Shown here in pieces: positions 39,701 to 43,465 of a DNA stretch of 64,000 nt; positions within the stretch are counted from its first letter, which is position 1, and each line of letters starts with the position of its first letter. The notes beneath the pieces were generated by a model, which had not been told where the DNA came from, ran no database searches, and saw only the letters and a list, made by a program, of their open reading frames with translations. Source of the DNA: Aspidapion aeneum (taxonomy: Eukaryota > Arthropoda > Insecta > Coleoptera > Brentidae); NCBI GenBank assembly GCA_963576565.1, contig OY755046.1, positions 73,525,719 through 73,589,718 of the forward strand, given 5' to 3'. A program made the translations under genes and the position numbers.

Positions 39701-40852
39701 TTGTGTAAATAGTAAGGTCGATGTATCGCTACACAAAAACATCTTATCTTTGATAGATGCTTTTAGGTCGAAGTCTGGACTTTTGTGTTCTGAAAAATCG
39801 GTAAAGGAAGTCGTGGGTAGAGTAAAATTTGGTTTTTCTTTAGTCGTTTCTTGTATGGGTTCATAAACTGAAGTGTTTTCTTCGACTAAGACATAATTTT
39901 GGTCCTTAACATCAGTCTTTTCATTTATGTGCTCGTAAATAGCTTCTTCTGGTTCCAAACTTAAAATTTGGTTTTGTCCTTGTGCAAAATCTACCAAATC
40001 AGGACCTGTGTGCCCGTTTATATTGTGTGTTCCGTTTTCTAAAACATTTTTTGGTTCATCGTACACGTTTTCAATTTGGTTTTCGTAGGCAGAATCAATT
40101 TCGGCTTGAATAAAATCATTACTTGCTTTCGCAACACCGTTTAAAGGTGACGTCCCTCTTTCAGTCTCTTGTTCGTGTGTGGGCGAGTTTATAATAACAG
40201 GATTGACAATTTTGACAGGTTTGACAGGACTGGCAAGAATATTTTCGTACAAAGAATCATCGTCGGGTGGATCGGCGTCCTCGTTTTGCAGGTTATCCTG
40301 AAAATTTGCGGTTAGTAGCAGAGCCACAAAAAAGAAACACTGGATTAGATTTTAAGAATATTTTTCTACAACGATATTTATAAAACGCAATAATAAATAC
40401 TAACTAAGTTTTTGTTTCTCTCATATTTTTCCGTGGGTAGCTCGAAAGCTGAACCTCACGGGGGTCCAAGAGCTAGCCTTAATAAGTGTTGACAGTTAAC
40501 TGTTTCGTCCTTATGGGACACCCTTGCGAAGTTAATTAGATGTCTTTCGGGCCAGAGTAACGCTGATTAGCGTTTTTACCCACCATCAAGAGGCAAGCGT
40601 CAATCAGCGGAATTTTTAAGCCAAATAATACTAGTATTATTTGGCTTTAAATTTTTTAACAAAAAAGAAAAGTATGAGAAATTAAAAAATGTTGTCGATC
40701 GTTTGTAGAAAAATGATCCTTATAAAGCAAAAAATACACACGTTGCTCATGCAGCTTTTGAGTCGCAGGTTAAATTCTTCTAACAGAGATTCTTCCAAGT
40801 CTTGATCTTCTGCTTCACTTACGATTCGAGATTTCTTCACTGTGTCTGCCAT
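3387..40852 (-). CDS. LIM-domain, EPLIN/LIMA1-like protein gene, 21 exons, both ends probably open
   Basis: Joining 21 exons gives one open reading frame of 4143 nt (1381 residues). Every junction is GT..AG and all phases agree, which is strong internal proof. Layout: residues 1-37 short acidic start; 38-607 acidic, Glu-rich, probably disordered, with many YxN motifs; about 608-781 small exons; one LIM domain at about 789-841 with all eight zinc ligands; then charged exons with repeated RFQVFE, ERFEKGE, EKFKFFE, AKFEKWE motifs. Known of the family: single LIM domains ending in YCKPHF are typical of the LIMA1/EPLIN-Xirp2-LIMD2 group, which bind or bundle actin at junctions and stress fibres. 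That function is inferred here. An acceptor TTTCAG directly precedes the first ATG, so this may be an internal or second exon. A donor ends the last visible exon, so the C-terminus lies left of the window. Introns are loaded with transposons. Confidence 0.9.
3510..3670. repeat. G-run-rich hAT-type MITE remnant
   Basis: Contains CAGTGGCACACA followed by long G runs, like the better preserved copies at 8739-8952, 36692-36913 and 62349-62505. The right terminus is not clear. Confidence 0.45.
3699..5715 (+). mobile_element. pogo/Tigger-like DNA transposon, internally deleted
   Basis: Terminal inverted repeats CAGTGAAGTCCGCTTATAAC and its imperfect complement (TTATATCCGGACTTCACTG) are flanked by TA on both sides, as in the Tc1-mariner/pogo superfamily. 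Subterminal tandem copies of TATAACGAAC/TATAGCGAAC follow. About 3900-4390 encodes a degenerate acidic tail (for example MLDLVEEQAMRKMCDFDFND and ETRNFLESR) like the C-terminus of pogo/Jerky transposases; the DDE catalytic core is absent. A second element (4460-5480) is inserted inside it. Confidence 0.8.
4460..5480. mobile_element. Foldback element CAGTGTGTCCACGTAAG, TA-flanked
   Basis: Arms of about 345 bp (4460-4805 and 5125-5480) are near-perfect inverted repeats around a unique 300-bp centre. TA flanks both ends. It lies inside the pogo-like element, so it inserted later. The centre has an 86-codon frame with no recognised homology. Confidence 0.85.
6039..6181 (-). CDS. Exon 20, LRAKFEKWE exon
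   Basis: Acceptor TTTTTTAG, donor AGAGT|GTAAGAT; phase 0 in, phase 2 out. The other possible donor, 2 nt upstream, does not fit the phase of the next exon. It encodes AQKAARAKQLRAKFEKWEAQ and then EIKKEEQ, another copy of the K-F-E-x-x-E motif, ending ESTR. Confidence 0.92.
6330..6481 (-). CDS. Exon 19, LKPLKCFTPPPEPQR exon
   Basis: Acceptor TTTATTTAG, donor GAG|GTAGGG; phase 1 in, phase 0 out. It encodes GLKPLKCFTPPPEPQRTEEN, then a long acidic run and HGRLPEDLIE. The PLKxFTPPPE string is the second proline-rich site of the C-terminal part. Confidence 0.92.
6547..6650. mobile_element. Tiny (about 100 bp) inverted-repeat MITE, TATAGTGAAACCTC
   Basis: TATAGTGAAACCTC at the left and GAGGTTTCACTATA at the right, with three internal copies of GTGTCCGCTTA-like sequence. 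The subterminal style resembles the pogo-like element at 3699. Confidence 0.75.
7399..7561 (-). CDS. Exon 18, PEREIYRDPEVVRSEEY exon
   Basis: Acceptor TTTTTATTAG, donor CAAG|GTAAGTG; phase 0 in, phase 1 out. It encodes TETPEREIYRDPEVVRSEEY and then SKMLNKFRQMEENLQ, the latter a likely short helix. The preceding intron (7562-11455) contains a 1.7-kb inverted-repeat element. Confidence 0.92.
7706..9428. mobile_element. 1.7-kb element with inverted ends GGCCGGTTTCTCAATAGAGG
   Basis: About 25-bp perfect terminal inverted repeats, GGCCGGTTTCTCAATAGAGG and onward, flanked by TTAG on both sides (possible 4-bp duplication). A second inverted pair lies inside (the GATTATAAACACACAGGATT region near 7920 and its complement near 9260-9285). 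The left arm carries a short tandem repeat of GGAAATACTG/GGAAATACCA type (about 7790-7890). No transposase was seen. A G-rich MITE sits inside at 8739-8952. Confidence 0.8.
8739..8954. mobile_element. hAT-type G/C-run MITE, CAGTAGCGCACCCAGG
   Basis: Inverted termini CAGTAGCGCACCCAGG and CCTGGGTGCGCCCATG with long internal G and C runs. ATAAAAG abuts both ends, consistent with a 7-8 bp target duplication. It is nested in the 1.7-kb element. Confidence 0.75.
9740..10880. repeat. Degenerate inverted repeat arms
   Basis: Around 9785-9860 (GATTTACGAAACGGTAAGAC, ACGGGGGTTTTGAAAATAT) has an imperfect reverse complement around 10730-10865. They look like the two arms of an old foldback element about 1.1 kb long. 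Borders are not clear. Confidence 0.55.
10935..11395. repeat. Interspersed repeat with TTTGTTTCTCTTGTATTTTT block
   Basis: Shares several blocks (TTTTTCCGTGGG, TGGTCAATGTGACACC, GTAGCCAAGCGGGTATAGAA-like) with 32870-33130 and 40405-40560, so it is an interspersed family. No coding capacity or defined ends were found. Confidence 0.6.
11456..11650 (-). CDS. Exon 17, ADIQEKFKFFETYKEPEK exon
   Basis: Acceptor TTTATCTAG, donor ATG|GTGTAA, phase 0 at both ends. The nearby alternative GGT|GTAAAG gives a phase that does not fit the next exon. It encodes AYLNKTSSEDTVKSSAEV, then IQEKFKFFETYKEPEK and FRITPPRDP, which includes another F-x-F-F-E motif. Confidence 0.9.
11815..11927 (-). CDS. Exon 16, SRSLFLELDASASK exon
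   Basis: Acceptor TTTTTTTCAG, donor GAG|GTAAGAA; phase 1 in, phase 0 out. It encodes EISKKSRSLFLELDASASKA, then a Pro-rich piece (PQVSPITPPKLE) and KKARE. The proline stretch could be an SH3-type docking site; this is inference. Confidence 0.92.
12158..12368. repeat. Minisatellite of AACTTAAGTTATTACTT type
   Basis: About ten imperfect repeats of roughly 20 bp built from TTAAGTTATTACTTAA. The unit is itself nearly palindromic (ACTTAAGT). It lies in the intron between exons 15 and 16. Confidence 0.85.
12462..12663 (-). CDS. Exon 15, KERFEKGE exon
   Basis: Acceptor ATTTTTTAG, donor AGTG|GTAAGT; phase 0 in, phase 1 out. It begins GKQEKMKEAYQQAVIQSES and contains the repeated-type motif SIKERFEKGELP followed by an acidic stretch. 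Just upstream of its acceptor lies the 3' end of a retroelement copy (about 12690-13490, minus strand). An open frame runs across both, but the junction is intronic. Confidence 0.92.
12690..13490 (-). pseudogene. Non-LTR retroelement family B fragment
   Basis: The longest intact part encodes MVKSALLYGIKTCRVTEKYK to RKRGRPKLEWQQ, the 3' end of a reverse transcriptase ORF. Upstream degenerate sequence (13100-13490) still shows the preceding RT region. It shares the WYGHVQ-MNDERLPKQ core with family A but is clearly diverged. Its 3' end is about 30 nt from the acceptor of exon 15. Confidence 0.85.
13690..13827 (-). CDS. Exon 14, NMSDVKNKWE basic exon
   Basis: Donor ATG|GTAAGTC, phase 0 at both ends. 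Two in-frame acceptors, GGTAG and GTTCAG, differ by two codons (VQ). It encodes KEKPFHFTNMSDVKNKWEQG, then an Arg/Glu-rich helix-like stretch ending RNRLFM. It is probably a charged single alpha helix or coiled coil. Confidence 0.88.
14169..14307 (-). CDS. Exon 13, acidic EESSSEEEEEED exon
   Basis: Acceptor TTTTTTTGTAG, donor AGA|GTAAGTGG; phase 2 in, phase 0 out. It encodes RFQKHGMDVGVSNEQLDGIP, then VEESSSEEEEEED and DPDLVRAKR. The Ser residues in the acidic run fit the casein-kinase-2 pattern. Using TTTCAG as acceptor instead gives an immediate stop, so the upstream TAG is chosen. Confidence 0.9.
14451..15037. mobile_element. GGCCACGA MITE, copy 1
   Basis: Nearly identical to 58879-59486 over almost 590 bp. 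The ends contain GAGGCCACGACCCTG and AGGATCGTGGCC as imperfect inverted repeats. It lies between two copies of a roughly 45-bp flank (AGTAGAAAGAAACGAAAAAA at 14409 and 15041). Confidence 0.82.
15172..15398. repeat. Possible small MITE with ACAGGGTG ends
   Basis: ATACAGGGTGATTTTCAC at the left and GACACCCTGTATAT at the right are inverted. The end motif matches the foldback at 863. Only about 10 bp is paired, so this is tentative. Confidence 0.4.
15476..15647 (-). CDS. Exon 12, conserved SDKPDLGLEEL segment
   Basis: Acceptor GAACTCTCCAG, donor CTAG|GTGAGT; phase 1 in, phase 2 out. It begins ASDKPDLGLEELQSLNVKQR followed by FQVFE, the first of the repeated F-x-x-F-E motifs downstream of the LIM domain. 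A Ser/Thr-rich tail follows and it ends SPSILSKLA. The SDKPDLGLEEL block looks conserved with other insect LIM proteins of this type, from memory only. Confidence 0.92.
16130..17296 (-). mobile_element. hAT element relic with 8-bp target duplications
   Basis: Terminal inverted repeats CATTGGCGTAGCTAG and CTAGCTACGCCAATG are flanked on both sides by TTCATATA, an 8-bp duplication characteristic of hAT elements. It contains the 3' end of a hAT transposase (16346-16660). Much of the transposase is missing. Confidence 0.93.
16346..16660 (-). pseudogene. hAT transposase C-terminal dimerisation domain, truncated
   Basis: 104 codons. Contains SSATCERSFSAMRRVFNWLR and TMTQERHSGLSLLFI, the recognisable hAT C-terminal dimerisation signature of the ZMYM1/52K-repressor-like transposase branch. 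The N-terminal BED finger and catalytic core are absent, so it cannot transpose on its own. Confidence 0.93.
18335..19270 (+). mobile_element. PIF/Harbinger element, internally deleted
   Basis: Ends GTTTACACATGCATG and CATGCATGTGTAAAC are inverted and TTA flanks both sides, the 3-bp duplication expected of PIF/Harbinger. Subterminal TGGCGCCAG motifs repeat in both arms. It contains the N-terminal third of a Harbinger transposase (18461-18906). Confidence 0.85.
18461..18906 (+). pseudogene. Harbinger transposase N-terminal fragment
   Basis: Reads GRIWVKVWIACRSTLGASEK, LLGELAAEDPASYKNHI, stop, MTKQHFDILLECVTPRI, frameshift, LKWEVTLRYLATGDSFASLQ and then TIPKFIPEV. These match in order the WVRPW, DFxxLLxxV, LAVTLRFLATGESFRSL and STISKIIPEV blocks known at the start of Harbinger-type nucleases. 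One stop and at least one frameshift; the DDE domain is deleted. Confidence 0.88.
19271..21139. other. Intron 11 sequence, nothing recognised
   Basis: AT-rich, with several short palindromes (ACTACGTCGTAG repeated near 19600-19640). No coding exon or bounded element could be supported. Confidence 0.5.
21140..21214 (-). CDS. Exon 11, post-LIM linker
   Basis: Acceptor TTATTATAG, donor AGAG|GTATAA, phase 1 in and phase 1 out. It encodes RPRKQRELIVYENQPVELPD then DVVR. The ENQPVELP-DVVR string sits right after the LIM domain, as I recall for arthropod EPLIN-like proteins. It also contains one more YENQ tyrosine motif. Confidence 0.9.
21262..27732. repeat. Tandem array of about 19 units of about 342 bp, tRNA-like promoter box in each unit
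   Basis: Units begin near TATTAATGTCTTCTCTAC (21620, 21962, 22303 and so on, every about 342 bp) and run without spacer to 27732. The first unit is the most diverged. Each has three conserved palindromes: GAGTC-CAAAGA-GACTC, CCAGAGA-CAGATA-TCTCTGG, and an A/T spacer. On the minus strand each has GGTTCGATTCC, a perfect RNA polymerase III B-box consensus, preceded by TAGTTTGTTGG, an A-box-like string. The array fills almost the whole intron between exons 10 and 11. The short frames within it are repeats of the same 74 codons and not genes. Confidence 0.93.
27738..27832 (-). CDS. Exon 10, second half of the LIM domain
   Basis: Acceptor TTTACAG and donor CAC|GTAAGTC; it completes the split Thr codon from exon 9 and ends in phase 1. 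It encodes VDIYQSHEGSLYCKPHFKAL, giving C-x17-C-x2-H and so completing zinc site 2. The signature YCKPHF followed by a short basic/acidic linker is typical of EPLIN/Xirp-type single LIM domains. The donor lies about 6 nt from the edge of the 6.5-kb tandem array. Confidence 0.96.
27856..28987. mobile_element. 1.13-kb near-complete palindrome, CAGTGTCCCCCATAATG, TA-flanked
   Basis: The left arm (27856 to about 28400) is the reverse complement of the right arm (about 28440-28987) with small differences and almost no spacer. TA is on both sides. It has no coding capacity. It sits in the LIM-domain intron between exons 9 and 10. Confidence 0.88.
29175..29305 (-). CDS. Exon 9, first zinc module of the LIM domain
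   Basis: Acceptor TTTTTAACAG, donor AC|GTAAGTG (phase 2). It encodes the pattern C-x2-C-x17-H-x2-C-x2-C-x2-C with CKSC, then WHKNCFRCTEC, so it contains zinc site 1 and the first two ligands of site 2. Spacing matches canonical LIM domains exactly. This is the clearest homology in the window. Confidence 0.96.
29443..30874. mobile_element. AGCTCACAC foldback with an internal ACAG microsatellite
   Basis: AGCTCACACATATAC at the left and GTATATGTGTGAGCT at the right begin and end a 1.43-kb palindrome whose arms meet near 30150-30210 (TTGGCAGAGTA and TACTCTGCCAA). The right arm contains about 90 bp of ACAG repeats; the left arm has only three CTGT units at the same site. Half-copies are at 41323-42051 and 57930-58782. 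Confidence 0.88.
30645..30739. repeat. (ACAG)n microsatellite
   Basis: Roughly 23 ACAG units with occasional ACAT. It is carried by the foldback element at a fixed position. Confidence 0.95.
31498..31696. repeat. Inverted pair of tRNA-like sequences
   Basis: The left arm (from AGATAACAAAAATATTTTAT) and the right arm ending ATTTTGTTATCT-like sequence are inverted repeats. The right arm (about 31610-31681, plus strand) folds as a cloverleaf: 7-bp acceptor stem (TATCTCG with TGAGGTA), D arm CGCTC-GAGCG, T arm CCTGG-CCAGG and an AGC anticodon position. The T loop is TTTAAAT where TTCGAAT is usual, and no CCA-type 3' context or terminator was found, so it is more likely a tRNA-derived repeat than a working tRNA-Ala. 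Confidence 0.65.
31860..32512 (+). pseudogene. Non-LTR retroelement family B, degenerate copy
   Basis: Shows VKSTLLYGI, MNDERLPKQVLDWQPIGRRK, RGRPKLERQKSIQRSM and CRKTF, then the tail CCGACATAGTAGTAGTAG. Several stops and frameshifts. The tail of TAG repeats also ends the split copy at 59690, so it is the true 3' end of family B. Confidence 0.86.
32547..32639 (-). CDS. Exon 8, 31 codons
   Basis: Acceptor TTTTTAG, donor AAT|GTAAGTGT, phase 0 at both ends. It starts KSSFSKFDALQKKN and ends KAQEKFN. Both SKFDALQ and QEKFN resemble the short K-F-containing motifs found after the LIM domain. A retroelement tail of TAG repeats lies only about 34 nt into the intron beyond the donor. Confidence 0.87.
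32870..33130. repeat. Interspersed repeat, second copy
   Basis: Contains TTTGTTTCTCTCATATTTTT, CCGTGGGTAGCTTGACAGCT and AGTGTTGACAGTTAGCTGTT, shared with 40405-40560 and partly with 10935-11395. Confidence 0.7.
33244..33315 (-). CDS. Exon 7, 24 codons (acceptor ambiguous)
   Basis: Encodes RQKFNPKPIKNAKRGACPFQ followed by SDEL, with donor TTG|GTAAGT, phase 0 at both ends. Two in-frame acceptors, GTTGTAG and AGACAG, lie 6 nt apart. The longer form is given; the shorter one would end at 33309 and drop two residues (RQ). Such tandem acceptors can both be used. Confidence 0.8.
33768..33860 (-). CDS. Exon 6, 31 codons
   Basis: Acceptor TTTGTAG, donor TTG|GTAAGG, phase 0 at both ends. It starts RTKSLSDVTNQAFNYN and ends ENVFSGVSVKNL, matching the end of exon 4. 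It is separated from exon 5 by a 3.2-kb intron made largely of nested mobile elements. Confidence 0.87.
33990..34968. mobile_element. Foldback inserted in the ACCTTCCTAGCC element
   Basis: Left arm text (GGTAGCTACGGGGACGCGTT, GCCTCATTAGGCTTCATTCA) is the reverse complement of 34855-34950. An inner pair, 34115-34180 with 34440-34495, also matches. AAAGCTT stands on both sides, a likely target duplication. Confidence 0.8.
35028..36295. mobile_element. Element with GTATTAAAGTG inverted ends and a microsatellite core
   Basis: GTATTAAAGTGACACCGCGT at the left and its near-complement (TGATGCGGTGCCACTTTAAT) at the right. Inside are a G-run MITE remnant (about 35505-35610) and a long TTTTTGTA repeat flanked by two copies of a roughly 65-bp block (35625-35690 and 36158-36222). 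Confidence 0.75.
35710..36165. repeat. (TTTTTGTA/TTTTTTGTA)n microsatellite
   Basis: About 450 bp of 8-9 bp units. Long open frames here on both strands (runs of KYK or LYF) are artefacts of the repeat. Confidence 0.95.
36692..36913. mobile_element. hAT-type C-run MITE with near-perfect 8-bp duplication
   Basis: CAGTGGCAGATCCAG and CTGGATCCGCCAATG are the ends; TATGTGTA before and TATGTGTT after form a 7/8 target duplication. It contains long C runs at both ends and no coding. Confidence 0.85.
37061..37147 (-). CDS. Exon 5, 29 codons
   Basis: A T-rich tract and CTTACGCAG form the acceptor; the donor is GGG|GTAAGAT; phase 0 at both ends. It encodes CRSFGDLTKIGEKK at the start and KKIGDRG at the end. 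The SFGDLTKIG stretch is loosely like SLSDVTNQA at the start of exon 6. A downstream AG inside the exon in another frame was considered, but only this frame is open to the donor. Confidence 0.8.
37357..37416 (-). CDS. Exon 4, 20 codons
   Basis: Acceptor ATTTTAG, donor TTG|GTAAGT, phase 0 at both ends. It ends ENFYNVNVKNL, closely like the end of exon 6 (ENVFSGVSVKNL), which suggests that exons 4 and 6 are related by an old exon duplication. Confidence 0.85.
37507..37623 (-). CDS. Exon 3, 39 codons, Lys-rich
   Basis: Acceptor AATTTAG, donor GTT|GTAAGT, phase 0 at both ends. It encodes an acidic half (TTEFSETIQETHNPDE) followed by a strongly basic run of lysines and ends GKENISV. The basic run could bind acidic partners or act as a nuclear signal, but nothing proves this. 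A symmetric phase allows skipping without a frameshift. Confidence 0.85.
37673..38425 (+). mobile_element. mariner element relic filling the intron between exons 2 and 3
   Basis: Ends TGAGGGCAGT and its partial complement AACCCTCA are flanked by TA. The interior reads, across frames, EHFRAI-like, then APHQSKVSRWYGEFRRGRIS and NPRPG, the mariner helix-turn-helix region, and at the 3' side SPEEAFDAFKNAILTVRTNE followed by WNYSFDN, a mariner transposase C-terminus. The catalytic centre is missing. In its place about 38000-38140 reads like a Jockey-type RT tail (WRQVVRPILTHAGI; PWFVRTYKS), which suggests a chimera. Confidence 0.83.
38588..40297 (-). CDS. Exon 2, 570-codon acidic exon with repeated YxN motifs
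   Basis: The acceptor has a clear branch site CTAAC and ends TTTTCAG; the donor is GAG|GTATGT; phase 0 at both ends. The product is very acidic, with a run of about eight Glu, and low in hydrophobics, so probably disordered. Tyrosine motifs of the form Y-x-N (YENI, YENQ, YENT, YKNT, YENL, YDNL, YQNI) occur at about residues 54, 108, 293, 299, 308, 326 and 356 of the assembled protein, with YEHI, YEPI and YDEP between them. The C-terminal part is Lys/Glu-rich and probably helical. A degenerate inverted copy of this exon lies at 44823-46205. The open frame extends 10 codons past the acceptor to an upstream ATG, but that part is intron. Confidence 0.92.
40405..40560. repeat. Interspersed repeat, third copy (short)
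   Basis: TTTGTTTCTCTCATATTTTT and AGTGTTGACAGTTAACTGTT are shared with 32900-33000. It is truncated and lies between exons 1 and 2. Confidence 0.7.
40742..40852 (-). CDS. Exon 1 (first visible), 37 codons
   Basis: Begins MADTVKKSRIVSEAEDQD and ends in CMSN, phase 0. The donor is GTGTGTATTT. Directly upstream is TTTCAATTTCAG, a good acceptor, so the ATG sits on an exon border: either a 5'-UTR intron ends here or more coding sequence lies upstream. The ATG codons further upstream in this frame would lie in intron sequence. The peptide is acidic and not recognised on its own. Confidence 0.8.
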
Positions 40853-41120
40853 CTGAAATTGAAGAAAATTTATTTTATAATACAATAGGAATCCGAATAG
40901 GTATTTATTTTAATATTTTAAAAACTGTTTCGTTGATTTTGTGTAAAAAATGCACAATTTTTTTCGTACCAAATTTTTTTCAAAAAACCTACTTTTTCCA
41001 AAAACAAGTTAAAAAAAAAATTGAAACGGATATGTTTAGGAAAATAATTTTTTGAACGAAATTTTTTTTGAAAACATTTTTTTTGTTAAATTATTTCCCC
41101 TTCCTGTTCTCCTTTTGAAA

Positions 41121-41322
41121 GTTAAAAATCGTTGTTAATCTAACATATGTCAATTGAACGCAAATAAAAAAATTGAATTTAAAATTTTATTATACAAAAA
41201 AAATAATTTTCATAAAAATATATTTTTTGAAAAAGTTGAATTTTGAAAAGATGGGTTAGGAATTTTTTTGAGAGTTAAAAATCGGTGTTAATCTAACATA
41301 TGTCAATTGAACGCAAATAAAA
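41121..41322. repeat. Local tandem duplication carrying an empty and a filled insertion site
   Basis: 41121-41272 (from GTTAAAAATCGTTGTTAATC) repeats from 41273. The second copy is interrupted after GCAAATAAAA by the half foldback element and resumes at AAAAATTGAATTT (42052). Confidence 0.85.
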
Positions 41323-42051
41323 TACTCTGCCAATATATGGGCCCCTAAGCTCACACTAGGTACTATAGTTATAGTGTACGTGTGAGTAAATATAACTAAA
41401 AACTGAAATATATTTTATTCAACTCCAGACTAAATTACCTTTTGTTTGATACCACACAAGCCATGTTTTAACTTAAACTCAAATTTTTGAAATCTACCCC
41501 CACCCTTAAAAAAAAACAAAAACTAATATGTATTTTGTTAAACTCCGGATTCAATTACCTTTCGTTTGATATCACACACGCCATATTTTCACTTAAACTC
41601 TAATTTTTAAAATATACCCCCACCCTTTTTTTAAAATAAATTAAAATGTATTTTGTTTCACTGCAGACTCAATTACCTTTCGTTTGATATCACACACGCC
41701 ATATTTTCACATAAACTCTAAGTTTGAAATCTACCCCCACCCTTTTATTTGGTTTGTGTTTGGTGGATTTTGTTCATTTTTAAATGGGACCATCTCGACC
41801 AAGACCCAGTCTAGGTACCAAATTTCATTAAAATCGGCTAAGCGGTTTTTGAGTGATGCGCGTTGGTCGTTACAGACAGACAGACATACAGACAGACAAA
41901 CAGACAGACAGACGGCGCAACAAAAAAGTTTCAAAATCATCTGAAACGCAAAGATATATAAAAATTTTTGAAATCGGAGCAACTTTTTTTTTCTCGAAAA
42001 AATTAGGATCACCATAGCTCACACTACTATAGTATAGTATATGTGTGAGCT
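41323..42051. mobile_element. Half-copy of the AGCTCACAC foldback
   Basis: Starts at the centre of the full element (TACTCTGCCAATATATGG) and ends at GTATATGTGTGAGCT. It matches only the right arm of 29443-30874 and includes a short ACAG run at the same place. Confidence 0.88.
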
Positions 42052-42400
42052 AAAAATTGAATTTAAAATTTTATTTTACAAAAAAAATAATTTTCATAAA
42101 AATATAATTTTCATAAAAATATATTTTTTTAAAAAGTTGAATTTTGAAGAGATGGGTTAGGAATTTTTTTTTGAGAACATTGCTTTTAGATTGGTTGTAA
42201 AAAAAATAATTCGAATTTTTTTTTTTTAAGTTTTTTGATGAATTTGAAAAAAATCGAAAGCGTATTTTACAAAAAGCTTCCGCTAATACTCTTCAACAGG
42301 CACGTTTAAAAGAATTTCTGTCCCAAATTTGGTTTAAATTGATTAATCGGTTTTTGAATTGTTGTGTTACAGACAGACAGACAGACTATATAAAATAAAT

Positions 42401-43151
42401 ACCTTCCCATAGCACACTCCAAGTAAACTCCACACTATATAAGCATTGAAAACAGTTTTTTGAAAATATCTCAGAAACGGAAGCTCCGAAGCTACTATAT
42501 TCCGAAAACCGCATATTGAGGCGATGCTTCGTTAAAAAGTTAGCATAACTGTCATTAGCATTACATTACAGCTCTTTACAGTATTATACATTATTTTACC
42601 TAAAAATTTCAAGAAAAGCGGTTCAGCGCTTTAGGAGCTACCGGACTACCTACATTTTTGGCGTTTTCTGAAAAAAACATTTTCGCCGCAAAAAATACCT
42701 TCTCTAGCCATTAGATACGTATTTTTACGTAAGCATGAGATTTGACAGTTACGCAAGCGCACTTCGTCACACCGTCGTCAAGGTCACGTTAGCAGCTTAC
42801 GTATTTACGTTAGCTTACGGCAGTCTGCGGGCACCTTAACGTTACCAAAGAATAGAATTGGTTGATTGACCGATCGAAAAATGAGGCCTAGACGATAATT
42901 TCCGCTTCCAGTACAAACGATTCTTTGCAAATATATTCCTACTGTAGTTGAAAAGACAAAAAACAAAATTGTAACATCAAAAAAACACAGTGCCGAATTC
43001 CAGATTCTCTGCTATTAGTAGACTTGTTATGGTAACGTAAAAACATTCAACTTAAACTCAAATTCGGAACAAAACGTAGAGCGCTTAACGTGCAGTTTTA
43101 CGTAAAAATACGTAGCACTTAACTATCTATTGCTTCGCGGGCTAGGAAGGT
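42401..43151. mobile_element. ACCTTCCTAGCC element, copy (b), with an inserted MITE
   Basis: ACCTTCCCATAGCACAC at the left, GCGGGCTAGGAAGGT at the right. At about 42710-43130 it is interrupted by a palindromic MITE with ends TACGTATTTTTACGTAA and TTACGTAAAAATACGTA. Confidence 0.75.
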
Positions 43152-43465
43152 AAAAAACTGGTAATTAGGTCTTTTTTGACTCAAATAACTCATTTTTTCA
43201 ATAGCCTTGTATTGTCCGGTTTAAAAACTAGAAAAAGAAGAAGAAGTCCTTATACTTGGCCATCATTAATTACTAATTTTGCTTTTACCTAAAGAAAGCA
43301 AAAACAAATTAACGACTGTTTATGTATAATTACCAATCCGGTATGCAAATTCGCGATAAGGCAGCCAATAAAATTCTTAATTGCATGAAAATGTGGTTAA
43401 CTAGATGTGCTGCAGTTGCTTTCCACAAAATGATAGAACATATACTAGAAAATCAACTTTATGAA

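Noticed and set aside
40298..40327. N-terminal MALLLTANFQ of the 590-codon frame as a signal-peptide-like start
   Set aside because: These codons lie upstream of a strong branch site and TTTTCAG acceptor, so they are intron. The exon starts at 40297 and joins exon 1 in phase.
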